Below, one piece after another: positions 1 to 7,192 of a DNA stretch of 64,000 nt. The first letter of the stretch is position 1; the number at the start of each line of letters is the position of its first letter. Both the position numbers and the translations under genes were made by a program. A model generated the notes under the pieces. That model was given only the letters and a program-made list of their open reading frames with translations. It had not been told where the DNA came from and did not search any database. Origin of the DNA: Colwellia sp. 1_MG-2023 (GTDB taxonomy: Bacteria; Pseudomonadota; Gammaproteobacteria; Enterobacterales; Alteromonadaceae); the NCBI RefSeq assembly GCF_030546755.1, contig NZ_JAUOPE010000016.1, positions 47,024 to 111,023 on the forward strand, in the 5' to 3' direction.

Positions 1-409
1 TTAACCTTAAACCACTGCCATACATGAGCTGGCAAGGTAAAATATAATTCGCATTTATTTCAACTAACAGAGATTTGACTTCATTTGGTGTTAAAACAAC
101 GGGTAGCTTATTACTTAGGCGACTTTTGTTAAAGTTTAGCTCTAATGAAAGTGGATTATTTAAAATGTGAAGATAGAGAAAGACTAAAGCATTTAACGCA
201 ATACCTTGCGTTCTAGGGGCAAGATTTAATGAATTAGTTAAATAAGATAAGTATTGTTCAACTTCTTCATTATGACAGGATGCAGGATGCTTTTTGTTTA
301 TAAATAGAATATAGCCTTTGATCCAATAAACATACGTTTGTATTGTTCGCTTTGCGTATCTTTTTAACCGCATTTTATCTTCGATCATTTGTAAAAAAGG
401 GGATGACAT
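1..409 (-). CDS. intI: Integron integrase IntI (partial, C-terminus outside window)
   Basis: Site-specific tyrosine recombinase that would insert and excise cassettes at attI and attC. The reading frame runs from ATG at 409 leftward off the window, giving 136 residues of the N-terminal SAM-like domain and the start of the catalytic domain. Visible family hallmarks are a YxxWI segment near residue 27, the KLPVVLTPNEV linker and MYGSGLRL, which aligns with the IntI box containing the first catalytic Arg. A good Shine-Dalgarno (AAGGAAG) lies 5' of the ATG. A LexA box sits 15 bp upstream, implying SOS control. The catalytic Tyr and the IntI-specific insertion are outside the window, so activity cannot be judged. 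The assignment is secure from the linker motifs plus the attC array. Confidence 0.93.
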   Translation of the reverse strand, partial: MSSPFLQMIEDKMRLKRYAKRTIQTYVYWIKGYILFINKKHPASCHNEEVEQYLSYLTNSLNLAPRTQGIALNALVFLYLHILNNPLSLELNFNKSRLSNKLPVVLTPNEVKSLLVEINANYILPCQLMYGSGLRL

Positions 410-423
410 TTTATCTTCCTTGA

Positions 424-439
424 CTGTTTTTATATACAG
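424..439. promoter_or_regulatory. LexA box upstream of intI
   Basis: CTGT, eight A/T bases, then ACAG: a perfect match to the gammaproteobacterial LexA consensus (CTG-N10-CAG with A/T centre). It lies 15 bp upstream of the intI start and overlaps the A/T segment where a minus-strand -10 would sit (TATATA/TATAAA). Known integron integrases are repressed by LexA at this position, so SOS induction of intI is the straightforward reading. Confidence 0.88.
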
Positions 440-492
440 TGTAGGTTTGATTCACGTTTTTTACGAATTTGAATGAATATTTTGAAGCCATT

Positions 493-521
493 TTGACGAC
501 CCTAAAATAAATACGTATTAA
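493..521 (+). promoter_or_regulatory. Candidate cassette promoter Pc
   Basis: TTGACG at 493-498, a 17-bp spacer, and TATTAA at 516-521 form a good sigma-70 promoter pointing into the cassette array from the intI-attI intergenic region. This is where a Pc promoter is expected for a divergently oriented integrase. It would drive the first cassette gene at 708. Confidence 0.65.
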
Positions 522-524
522 AAA

Positions 525-630
525 ATATATAGTTAGGTTATATTTAAAAAATTAAATTTATTTAAATAGCATTGGAACTTGATGTAATAGACATGAATTA
601 TTCCTGCTATTAAACTGTTAGGTTTTCTGA
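525..630 (+). other. attI region (primary recombination site)
   Basis: The region between intI and the first cassette gene holds two copies of a GTTAGGT core-like heptamer, at 532-538 and 617-623. The second lies 85 bp before the first cassette gene and is the likelier crossover point. The first follows Pc by 10 bp. No palindromic attC arms surround either copy, which fits an attI rather than an attC. Exact borders cannot be fixed by eye. Confidence 0.55.
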
Positions 631-707
631 ATCCTTGTGGTTATAACTGTGATGGCGACTTGATAAAACATGGAACATGCCGTTCGTAAATTAAGGATAA
701 TAACTCG

Positions 708-1550
708 ATGATAAAGCGTCTTTTTTCAGTAACGCTTGCTGCATTTTTTACGGTTAACGTACAAGCAGCTTTTACTTTTACCCCAAAAGAAAATAATAAG
801 GTTGGACTATATCTTGGCGGCCAAATCTGGCAAAGTGTTGCTAGTGGTTTTTTTGGTGAAAAAAACACGCTAATTGATTTTAATCTAAAAAAAGAACAGC
901 AAAATAACTTCTTTGTTGCCTTCGTACATCCTTATTCTTTACTCCCTAATGCACGTATTTCAATTACTACAATTGATACCAAAGGTGAAATCACTTCAAC
1001 TCAAGCATTTAACTTCGGCGATGGAACCTTTACTATTGGTGACAATGTTAATGCCAGTTTTAATGTCAGCTATGTCGATTACACCTTATATTATGGATTA
1101 TTTAATAACCGCTTATTTTCATTTGATTTGGGTTTAACCGCTAGAGACTTTAATGGTGATGTTACTGTAACAAGACCCAAAAGGCTTGCTGAGGCTAATT
1201 GTTATGATGATCTGCCAGAAACAGTTTGTGGGGAATCAACAGATACAGATACTCCAACGGGTAAAATAAAAACTGACGAGGTTTTGCCTATGTTGTATGC
1301 TGCCACTAACATTAGCTTGCCTTTAACTAACTTAAGTGTATTTGCCCAAGGTGATTTTTCATTTGTAGATGACCATTCAATTTCTGACTATCAAGTTGGT
1401 TTAAGTTACGATTTAAATGATAGCAGAGTGGTCGATTTTAATGTGACCCTAGGGTATCGAGTCGTGAAAATAGCATTCGAAGATTTAAACAACTTATATA
1501 CCGATCTTGATTTTAAGGGTGTTTTTGTTGGTGTGATCACACACTTTTAA
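708..1550 (+). CDS. TIGR04219-type outer membrane beta-barrel protein (cassette 1)
   Basis: 280 residues. An N-terminal signal peptide (about 1-20, ending VQA) is followed by alternating aromatic/polar beta strands, and the C-terminus is Phe, as expected for BAM-inserted barrels. The LYLGGQIW...GFFG segment at about residues 33-50 resembles the TIGR04219 family of small barrel proteins from marine gammaproteobacteria, whose function is unknown to me. A central acidic, cysteine-containing loop (about 165-190) could be extracellular. It is the first gene behind Pc and is closed by attC1, so it behaves as the most recently captured cassette. ATG 708 follows AAGGATAA. Confidence 0.75.
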   Translation: MIKRLFSVTLAAFFTVNVQAAFTFTPKENNKVGLYLGGQIWQSVASGFFGEKNTLIDFNLKKEQQNNFFVAFVHPYSLLPNARISITTIDTKGEITSTQAFNFGDGTFTIGDNVNASFNVSYVDYTLYYGLFNNRLFSFDLGLTARDFNGDVTVTRPKRLAEANCYDDLPETVCGESTDTDTPTGKIKTDEVLPMLYAATNISLPLTNLSVFAQGDFSFVDDHSISDYQVGLSYDLNDSRVVDFNVTLGYRVVKIAFEDLNNLYTDLDFKGVFVGVITHF

Positions 1551-1581
1551 AGGCTAGAGCTTTAATATAGGTGCTATAAAA

Positions 1582-1670
1582 ACCTAACAAGTCGCTCAAG
1601 CTGACAAAAAACAGTTTGCTGGCTGCGCCATTTTAGCAAACCGTTTTTGCAGCTTAGCAAAGCGTTATAT
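1582..1670 (+). other. attC1
   Basis: R'' ACCTAAC at 1582-1588; R' GTTATAT at 1664-1670. Between them, arms CAGTTTGCTGG and TTTTAGCAAACCG pair imperfectly. Confidence 0.85.
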
Positions 1671-1891
1671 ACCACAACTAATTCTGTTTTAATTGTTTCT
1701 GGGCATTTGTGTATTTCAAACAACTTGGTGTGTAATTCTTTTGGTTTTGTATTCATTTAACCATTGGTTTTTAAAACTCAGCTTGGTATTAATTCCTGTT
1801 AATCAGGTTTTGGTTTACGTTGTGGTAGTGTTGCAGTTATAGTTTCAAACATTGTTTTAACTGGCAGGTTTAGCTAAATTATTCAAAAAAT
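1671..1891 (+). repeat. ORF-less cassette 2, diverged relative of repeated cassette R1
   Basis: No convincing plus-strand gene. The first part (ACCACAACTAATTC, then AATTGTTTCTGGGCATT) and a later TTTACGTTGTGGT segment align with the R1 cassettes at 1995, 3128, 3462 and 3795, but with many changes. It looks like an older copy of the same ORF-less cassette. Confidence 0.55.
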
Positions 1892-1994
1892 ATATAACAA
1901 GTAAATTAAATGGACTTTTAACAGTTTAGCTGGTTTTGTGTTGTATTTAAGTTTGGGTTATTACTGTTAAAAGCCATTTATTTAGGCGTTATAT
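1892..1994 (+). other. attC2
   Basis: R'' ATATAAC at 1892-1898; R' GTTATAT at 1988-1994. Outer arms AAATGGACTTTTAACAGT and ACTGTTAAAAGCCATTT pair well around an unusual T-rich centre that differs from the other sites. Confidence 0.8.
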
Positions 1995-2327
1995 ACCGCA
2001 ACTAATTCGATAAAAAGTTTCTCAGGTATTGGTGTTTTAATTGAAACTTGGTAATGAATTCTTTGGGCGTATTTTAGGTTTTACTTTTGTTAGTTCTTCG
2101 GCAAATTTAAGAGTAAATTCTGTAATATTCGCATTCAGGTTTACGTTGCGGTGGGTGAAGGCTCAAATAGTTATGTGAGTTACTAGCTTATAAAAAGGTT
2201 GTTAACGTAATGATGTAGCAAGTATTTATATAACAAGCAATTCAACGGGACACGTAACAGTTGGCTGCGTTCACTCCGTTCACAATGTTAGCCAACTTTA
2301 CTTTGCCCGTTAATATGGGCGTTAGCT
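1995..2327 (+). repeat. ORF-less cassette R1, copy 1 (cassette 3 with its attC)
   Basis: 333-bp cassette with no plausible plus-strand gene, near-identical to copies at 3128, 3462 and 3795. On the minus strand a 42-codon open frame (2037-2162) without ATG, GTG or TTG start reads like protein, and later copies keep it with mostly conservative changes. See findings. Confidence 0.85.
2228..2327 (+). other. attC3
   Basis: R'' ATATAAC at 2228-2234; R' GTTAGCT at 2321-2327. Arms GTTGGCTGCGTTCACTCCG and TGTTAGCCAAC; this stem type recurs at attC6, 7 and 8. Confidence 0.88.
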
Positions 2328-2636
2328 GTCTTTATCTTTGGGTGTAAAAACAAGGATTAGTTTTTAATGAATAAAATGGATTTTCAAATCTCATTATTCA
2401 ATTCTTCAATCCATTTTTTTACATTCATCTTAATTCGCACTTTTTCTTGGTGTTGTTTTTAAGGTAGGGTAAAGTCTTAAATTATTCAGTTGTTTATAAG
2501 TATTTAAGGCGGTAAACCGCTCAAGTATTGTGTAAACAGCTAACAAGGCAATCAAACGGAAAATTTACAGTTGGCTGTTTTTCGTTCCTCAAACATTTTA
2601 GCCAACTATAATTTTCCGCTTATTGAAGCGTTATAT
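2328..2636 (+). repeat. ORF-less cassette R2, copy 1 (cassette 4 with its attC)
   Basis: 309-bp cassette without a convincing plus-strand gene, repeated at 6869 and 7640. It contains a perfect GCGGTAAACCGC hairpin at 2509-2520. A minus-strand 14-codon frame beginning MNVKKWIEEL is kept in all copies. Confidence 0.85.
2538..2636 (+). other. attC4
   Basis: R'' AGCTAAC at 2538-2544; R' GTTATAT at 2630-2636. Arms CAGTTGGCTGTTTTTCG and ATTTTAGCCAACT. Confidence 0.88.
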
Positions 2637-2655
2637 ACATTTTGAGGTTTGGCGT

Positions 2656-3024
2656 ATGAAAAAGGATTTTCTAATAAACTTTATGTTGCCATTTATATTT
2701 GGCTTTATTATATGGTTTATCTCCCCAGAGATGATTGGAAAAATTGAACCTTGGGATTCAGGAAGTTTGTATTATTTATCATCCTTAATCCTAATTGGTG
2801 TAATTACAGGTGTATTAAATACTAAATATTTGTCACTAGCATGTTTCTTACTTTTATATTTGGGTGTTGCATTAAGTCAGATAATTTATCTTACTTATTT
2901 TTTACCTTACCCGCCATCGCAGTATTTTGGTGTAGGTGTTATTTTTATATGTTTTTATAGTTTCATTCCATTAGGTTGTAGTATTTTAGTATCGTATATA
3001 AAATCTAAAATGATTGGTAAATAA
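2656..3024 (+). CDS. Small four-helix membrane protein of unknown function (cassette 5)
   Basis: 122 residues with about four hydrophobic segments: 4-22, 36-54, 60-82 and 90-112. The ATG at 2656 is preferred because TGAGG lies 8 bp upstream; a TTG at 2623 in the same frame falls inside the preceding attC. I do not recognise the family. It is a single-gene cassette between attC4 and attC5, with no terminator or promoter of its own that I can see. Confidence 0.65.
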   Translation: MKKDFLINFMLPFIFGFIIWFISPEMIGKIEPWDSGSLYYLSSLILIGVITGVLNTKYLSLACFLLLYLGVALSQIIYLTYFLPYPPSQYFGVGVIFICFYSFIPLGCSILVSYIKSKMIGK

Positions 3025-3027
3025 TGT

Positions 3028-3127
3028 ATATAACAAGTCACTAAAGCAGGACAAATAACAGTTGGTTTTTGCTCCTGCGTCGCTTATTTTAACCAACTAT
3101 TTTTTGCCTCTTAGTGAGGCGTTATAT
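3028..3127 (+). other. attC5
   Basis: R'' ATATAAC at 3028-3034; R' GTTATAT at 3121-3127. Centre TTGCTCCTGCGTCGCTTATT, a stem type shared with attC9, 10, 13 and 25. Confidence 0.86.
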
Positions 3128-3461
3128 ACCGCAACTAATTCGATAAAAAATTTCTCAGGTTTTGGTGCTTTTATTTGAATCTTGGTAATGAATTCTTTGG
3201 GTGTATTTTAGGTTTTGCTTTTGTTAGTTCTTCGGCAAATTTAAGAGTAAATTCCATAATATTCTCATTCAGGTTTACGTTGCGGTGGGTAAAGGCTCAA
3301 AAAGTTATGTGAGTTGCTAGCTTATAAAAAGGTTGCTAACGTAATGATGTAGCAAGTATTTATATAACAAGCAATTCAACGGGACACGTAACAGTTGGCT
3401 GCGTTCACTCCGTTCACAATGTTAGCCAACTTTACTTTGCCCGTTAATATGGGCGTTATAT
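3128..3461 (+). repeat. ORF-less cassette R1, copy 2 (cassette 6 with its attC)
   Basis: 334 bp; first of three R1 copies in direct tandem (3128-4127). Differs from copy 1 at scattered bases. The start-less minus-strand frame stays open and its changes are mostly conservative (for example Ala to Glu, Arg to His). Confidence 0.87.
3362..3461 (+). other. attC6
   Basis: R'' ATATAAC at 3362-3368; R' GTTATAT at 3455-3461; same stem as attC3. Confidence 0.87.
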
Positions 3462-3794
3462 ACCGCAACTAATTCGATAAAAAGTTTCTCAGGTATTGGT
3501 GTTTTAATTGAAACTTGGTAATGAATTCTTTGGGCGTATTTTAGGTTTTACTTTTGTTAGTTCTTCGGCAAATTTAAGAGTAAATTCTGTAATATTCGCA
3601 TTCAGGTTTACGTTGCGGTGGGTGAAGGCTCAAATAGTTATGTGAGTTACTAGCTTATAAAAAGGTTGTTAACGTAATGATGTAGCAAGTATTTATATAA
3701 CAAGCAATTCAACGGGACACGTAACAGTTGGCTACGTTCACTCCGTTCACAATGTTAGCCAACGTTACTTTGCCCGTTAATATGGGCGTTATAT
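3462..3794 (+). repeat. ORF-less cassette R1, copy 3 (cassette 7 with its attC)
   Basis: 333 bp, almost identical to copy 1 across the whole cassette including the attC. This indicates recent duplication or re-insertion. Confidence 0.87.
3695..3794 (+). other. attC7
   Basis: R'' ATATAAC at 3695-3701; R' GTTATAT at 3788-3794. Stem as attC3, with paired-arm variants GGCTACG and CCAACGTTA. Confidence 0.87.
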
Positions 3795-4127
3795 ACCGCA
3801 ACTAATTCGATAAAAAGTTTCTCAGATATTGGTGTTTTAATTGAAACTTGGCAATGAATTCTTTGGGTGTATTTTAGGTTTTACTTTTGTTAGTCCTTCG
3901 GCAAGTTTAAGAGTTAATTCTGTAATATTCCCATTCAGGTTTACGTTGCGGTGGGTAAAGGCTCAATAAGTTATGTGAGTTGCTAGCTTATAAAAAGGTT
4001 GTTAACGTAATGATGTAGCAAGTATTTATATAACAAGCAATTCAACCGGACACGTAACAGTTGGCTACGTTCACTCCGTTCACAATGTTAGCCAACGTTA
4101 CTTAGCCCGTTAATATGGGCGTTAGCC
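3795..4127 (+). repeat. ORF-less cassette R1, copy 4 (cassette 8 with its attC)
   Basis: 333 bp; third tandem copy and the most diverged of the three. It shares the GGCTACG attC arm with copy 3. The minus-strand frame is still open. Confidence 0.86.
4028..4127 (+). other. attC8
   Basis: R'' ATATAAC at 4028-4034; R' GTTAGCC at 4121-4127; stem as attC7. Confidence 0.87.
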
Positions 4128-4171
4128 AGCTTGAAATGAGTTGACTCAATTTACATTTAAGGAGAAATCAA

Positions 4172-4360
4172 TTGGCTTCAGATAAAAAGAGAACTAAATC
4201 AAATAAAGTTGCAGCTGGTCTCGCGCTTGGCGTCGGTGTAGGTTTAGCAATTGGTTCTTCTATGGGAAATGTTGGCGCAGGATTGGCAGTTGGAATTGCA
4301 ATAGGTATTGTTTTGGGAGTTAGTATGCAAAAAAAGCAAGATTCCGAAAAAGAAGATTAA
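4172..4360 (+). CDS. Small glycine-zipper membrane protein (cassette 9)
   Basis: 62 residues. A basic N-terminus (residues 2-13) is followed by one or two hydrophobic helices rich in Gly with GxxxG spacing (about 15-51) and a charged tail. The start is TTG at 4172, supported by AAGGAG 7 bp upstream; no ATG lies near. Glycine-zipper helices self-associate in membranes, so an oligomer or a small toxin-like peptide are both possible. I do not recognise a named family. Confidence 0.62.
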   Translation: MASDKKRTKSNKVAAGLALGVGVGLAIGSSMGNVGAGLAVGIAIGIVLGVSMQKKQDSEKED

Positions 4361-4378
4361 TAACTGAGTGTAAAAGCA

Positions 4379-4480
4379 GGCTAACAAGGGTTTTCAAGTC
4401 GGACAAATTACAGTTGGCTTTTTGTTCGTGCCTCACTTATTTTAGCCAACTGCAATTTGCCGCTTAAAACGGCGTTAGCT
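4379..4480 (+). other. attC9
   Basis: R'' GGCTAAC at 4379-4385; R' GTTAGCT at 4474-4480. Confidence 0.86.
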
Positions 4481-4502
4481 GTATAAGCATGTGAGGTATA
4501 CC

Positions 4503-4790
4503 ATGGAAGGAATATTAAACGTTTTATTTCCATCAATTTTAATAGTTTTAATTATACATTTACTAAAATTGGTGTCGTTATTTCGATTTTTACTATTAAT
4601 TTTTTTAGCTATATCATCTACATTCTTTGTCGACTTCTTGTATTGTGAAACCCTTAAGTCAAGTTGTTCATCCGATCCATTGGTCGGGTTAGGTTATATA
4701 ATTCATTCAATTTTAGTGGTGGTTGTTTCATTTGTTCTTGAAATAGCTCGGACAAATTTGTTAATCCAACTAAAAAGCAAATACAGCTAA
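4503..4790 (+). CDS. Small membrane protein of unknown function (cassette 10)
   Basis: 95 residues with hydrophobic segments at about 4-24, 27-46 and 58-80. A Cys-containing loop between the second and third (about 48-57) may face the periplasm. ATG 4503 is chosen over in-frame GTG 4491 because GAGG sits 6 bp upstream of it. The TAA stop lies inside the R'' box of attC10, a tight packing typical of cassettes. Family not recognised. Confidence 0.62.
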   Translation: MEGILNVLFPSILIVLIIHLLKLVSLFRFLLLIFLAISSTFFVDFLYCETLKSSCSSDPLVGLGYIIHSILVVVVSFVLEIARTNLLIQLKSKYS

Positions 4791-4885
4791 CAAGCTGTTA
4801 AACAAGGACAAAATACAGTTGGCTTTTGCTCCTTCGTCGCTTATTCTAGCCAACTTTATTTTGCCCATTAACGAGGGCGTTAGGT
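4785..4885 (+). other. attC10
   Basis: R'' AGCTAAC at 4785-4791, containing the upstream gene's stop codon; R' GTTAGGT at 4879-4885. Confidence 0.87.
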
Positions 4886-4900
4886 GTTTTGGAGAGTTTC

Positions 4901-5293
4901 GTGAATTGGAAGCAGGTTAATCTTTTTAGCATAATTCTTTTCTTAGCTTTAGTTGCTTCTGGTATTACTTTCGGATACATGATTGGCTCTAATGAATCAT
5001 GGCAAAATGAATTGCCTTATTGGTATTCATATGTTCAATGGTTAACCTCGTTTTCTATCGGTTTTGTTGTGTTTTTTGTAATGACAATTAAATATCCAAT
5101 TAAACCTTATACACATGCTTGTTGTATCATGATTTTAGTTACAATAGTTTCGATAACAATAGAGTTAATTGTTTTTCAAAACATTGTGTTTATGGTTTTT
5201 ATAATAGAAACTATTTTATTACTGTTAGGTTTGGTATTTGGAGCTTCTACAGGTAAGTGCTTTACAAAAAACTCCGTAGTAACAAACACCTAA
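4901..5293 (+). CDS. Four-helix membrane protein of unknown function (cassette 11)
   Basis: 130 residues with four hydrophobic segments: about 8-30, 45-65, 72-92 and 98-118. The GTG start at 4901 is preferred because GGAGAG lies just upstream (4891-4896); a TTG at 4889 overlaps that ribosome-binding site. The stop overlaps attC11. The family is not recognised. It resembles neighbouring cassette products only in being short, very hydrophobic and helical. Confidence 0.62.
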   Translation: MNWKQVNLFSIILFLALVASGITFGYMIGSNESWQNELPYWYSYVQWLTSFSIGFVVFFVMTIKYPIKPYTHACCIMILVTIVSITIELIVFQNIVFMVFIIETILLLLGLVFGASTGKCFTKNSVVTNT

Positions 5294-5388
5294 CAAGAAT
5301 TTAAAGCGGGACTGCTAACAGTTTGCTCGGTTTCGCTTCGCTACACATTTTAGCAAACAATTATTAGCCCCTTAAATGGGCGTTATGT
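5288..5388 (+). other. attC11
   Basis: R'' ACCTAAC at 5288-5294; R' GTTATGT at 5382-5388. Arms CAGTTTGCTCGG and TTTTAGCAAAC; this stem type is shared with attC12, 14, 16, 19 and 23. Confidence 0.87.
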
Positions 5389-5417
5389 TTTCATCAACTA
5401 TCGAGTATGGAGTTCTT

Positions 5418-5693
5418 ATGGAAGATCGAATTTACGAATTAATTAAAGGTTGGGCTGGAATTCCAACATGGCATACAACACATCCAATGGATCAAGAACG
5501 CTTTTCTGTTGCTATGCATAATATAGTAGCTGAACTAGGCGCGTCTGTTGATATAGACTCTTTTGAAAATGCTTTACGTCGCCACGCTGAAAGTAACCCT
5601 GCAATTTTAGGCGCGCCAGAACATTGGGACAATATAATTACAAAGTTTGTAATTAAAGCTGAAACTATATTTACCTACGAACAAGCACGTTAA
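5418..5693 (+). CDS. Soluble hypothetical protein (cassette 12)
   Basis: 91 residues, acidic and mainly helical, no membrane segment or signal peptide. ATG 5418 is chosen because GGAG lies 5 bp upstream; an upstream in-frame ATG at 5376 is inside attC11. I do not recognise the family. Trp and His residues near positions 12-19 and 73-74 are the only striking features. Confidence 0.6.
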   Translation: MEDRIYELIKGWAGIPTWHTTHPMDQERFSVAMHNIVAELGASVDIDSFENALRRHAESNPAILGAPEHWDNIITKFVIKAETIFTYEQAR

Positions 5694-5695
5694 AA

Positions 5696-5798
5696 ACATA
5701 ACAAGCGCATTAAGCACGGGACTGCTAACAGTTTGCTCGGTTCCGCTTCGCTTCACATTTTAGCAAACTATTATCAGCCCCTTATGCGGGCGTTAGGC
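5696..5798 (+). other. attC12
   Basis: R'' ACATAAC at 5696-5702; R' GTTAGGC at 5792-5798. Long stem: CGCATTAAG pairs with CTTATGCG, and CTGCTAACAGTTTGCT pairs with AGCAAACTATTATCAG with mispaired bases. Confidence 0.9.
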
Positions 5799-5813
5799 TG
5801 AAAAGGAAAGTTC

Positions 5814-6260
5814 ATGTCACATATCTATGATTATTTTACAAATCCTTCTGAATTTTCAGTTATGTGTCCAAAATGCGAAAATGAAGCCTTATTTGAAACT
5901 CCATCAGATCCTATTGAAAAACAAATGCCAAGTGGTGGATTGCGAATAATTCGAAACAACGTTCACAAAAAAAGAATTGGATTATATAAGTGTTCAAGTT
6001 GTGGCACTCAAGGAAAAACAACGATTTCGTGGCCTAACGATGCCTACTATAAAGCTGAGATAAAAGGTAAGTTGTTTTGGGCTTGGAATAGAGATAATGT
6101 TATTGCAACTTTAAGTTTTGTTACTTCTAAGCATAGAGATAAAAAAGATTACCCTGAGAGTTTAAAGTTTTTAATGCATTTACCATCACACTTTATTTCA
6201 GCTAAAAATCGTCCTGACGCTATAAAAAAATTAACAAAACTATTGGGCAATTCAGCCTAA
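5814..6260 (+). CDS. Zinc-ribbon protein of unknown function (cassette 13)
   Basis: 148 residues. Two CxxC knuckles, Cys18/Cys21 and Cys60/Cys63, make a classical zinc ribbon in the N-terminal half. The C-terminal half is basic and carries an aromatic KLFWAWNRDN patch near 85-95. ATG 5814 follows AAAGGAAAG. The stop codon is inside attC13's R'' box. Zinc ribbons of this shape often bind nucleic acid or another protein; a specific role cannot be read from the sequence. Confidence 0.68.
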   Translation: MSHIYDYFTNPSEFSVMCPKCENEALFETPSDPIEKQMPSGGLRIIRNNVHKKRIGLYKCSSCGTQGKTTISWPNDAYYKAEIKGKLFWAWNRDNVIATLSFVTSKHRDKKDYPESLKFLMHLPSHFISAKNRPDAIKKLTKLLGNSA

Positions 6261-6354
6261 CAAGGCAATCAAGCAGGACAAAATACAGTTGGTTTTTGCT
6301 CCTTCGTCGCTTATTTTAACCAACTATTTTTTGCCTCTTATTGGGGCGTTAGGC
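6255..6354 (+). other. attC13
   Basis: R'' GCCTAAC at 6255-6261; R' GTTAGGC at 6348-6354. Confidence 0.88.
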
Positions 6355-6370
6355 ATACATAAGGATAGTT

Positions 6371-6763
6371 ATGAGTTTACCGATTGATCAAGTGATCGCA
6401 TATATGATGACAGTAGTATCAGTAATACTATTTATTATAGAGAAGCGTAAAAATAGTAAAGCGTCAGTCTATATGTCTTTACAAGGACTTTTAAAGGCTT
6501 CATATGCAAAATTTAAAATGCATCAATCTAACTATGGCTTACTTCTTCAACCAAAAATAGAAAAGACTGAGCGCCCAGTTACTTTAGAAGAACATTTATT
6601 ATATGTGCAAATGGTTTCATTGGATTACGAGGCTCAAATGGAAAATATTCTTGGAATCATGAAATCTTTAGAAATAAAAGAAGATTCTATTTTTAATAAA
6701 AATGATTTCACTGGGCATGAAGAAATGCTGAAAGATATTCGTAATCGTAAACAGCAAGCATAG
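6371..6763 (+). CDS. Single-pass membrane-anchored hypothetical protein (cassette 14)
   Basis: 130 residues. One hydrophobic segment (about 7-22) is followed by a charged, largely helical cytoplasmic-looking domain with an acidic/basic mix up to the C-terminus. ATG 6371 has AAGGA upstream (6361-6365). I do not recognise the family. The architecture (short anchor plus soluble helical domain) would suit a membrane-tethered regulator or effector, but nothing identifies one. Confidence 0.65.
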   Translation: MSLPIDQVIAYMMTVVSVILFIIEKRKNSKASVYMSLQGLLKASYAKFKMHQSNYGLLLQPKIEKTERPVTLEEHLLYVQMVSLDYEAQMENILGIMKSLEIKEDSIFNKNDFTGHEEMLKDIRNRKQQA

Positions 6764-6766
6764 TAT

Positions 6767-6868
6767 GCCTAACAAGCGCATTAAGACGGGACTGCTAACA
6801 GTTTGCTCGGTTCCGCTTCGCTTCACATTTTAGCAAACTATTATCAGCCCCTTATGCGGGCGTTAGCT
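6767..6868 (+). other. attC14
   Basis: R'' GCCTAAC at 6767-6773; R' GTTAGCT at 6862-6868; stem nearly identical to attC12. Confidence 0.89.
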
Positions 6869-7176
6869 GTCTTTATCTTCTAGTGTAAAAACAAGGATTA
6901 GTTTTTAACGAATAAATGGATTTTTAAATCTCATTATTCAATTCTTCAATCCATTTTTTTACATTCATCTTAATTCGCACTTTTTCTTGGTGTTGTTTTT
7001 AAGGTAGGGTAAAGTCTTAAATTATTCAGTTGTTTATAAGTATTTAAGGCGGTAAACCGCTCAAGTATAGTGTAAACAGCTAACAAGGCAATCAAACGGA
7101 AAATTTACAGTTGGCTGTTTTTCGTTCCTCAAACATTTTAGCCAACTATAATTTTCCGCTTATTGTAGCGTTAGCA
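6869..7176 (+). repeat. ORF-less cassette R2, copy 2 (cassette 15 with its attC)
   Basis: 308 bp, near-identical to the copies at 2328 and 7640. Hairpin GCGGTAAACCGC at 7049-7060. The minus-strand short frame ends in TAA here, where copy 1 has TGA. Confidence 0.86.
7078..7176 (+). other. attC15
   Basis: R'' AGCTAAC at 7078-7084; R' GTTAGCA at 7170-7176; same stem as attC4. Confidence 0.88.
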
Positions 7177-7192
7177 GTTCATAGAGGAAATA

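Noticed and set aside
641..868. Minus-strand frame of 75 codons over the first cassette
   Set aside because: It is a shadow of the barrel-protein gene at 708-1550 and has no coding features.
1574..1756. Minus-strand 60-codon frame starting MNTKPKELHTK
   Set aside because: It reads through attC1 and has no ribosome-binding site. Its upstream part is homologous to the R1 body, so it is treated as part of the ORF-less cassette.
2623..2655. Upstream TTG start for the membrane protein of cassette 5
   Set aside because: The extension lies inside attC4's R' region and lacks a ribosome-binding site, whereas ATG 2656 has TGAGG.
2228..4127. Regularly spaced near-identical blocks suggesting a CRISPR array
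   Set aside because: The period is about 333 bp, and each block is an attC palindrome ending a cassette. There are no short direct repeats with unique spacers.
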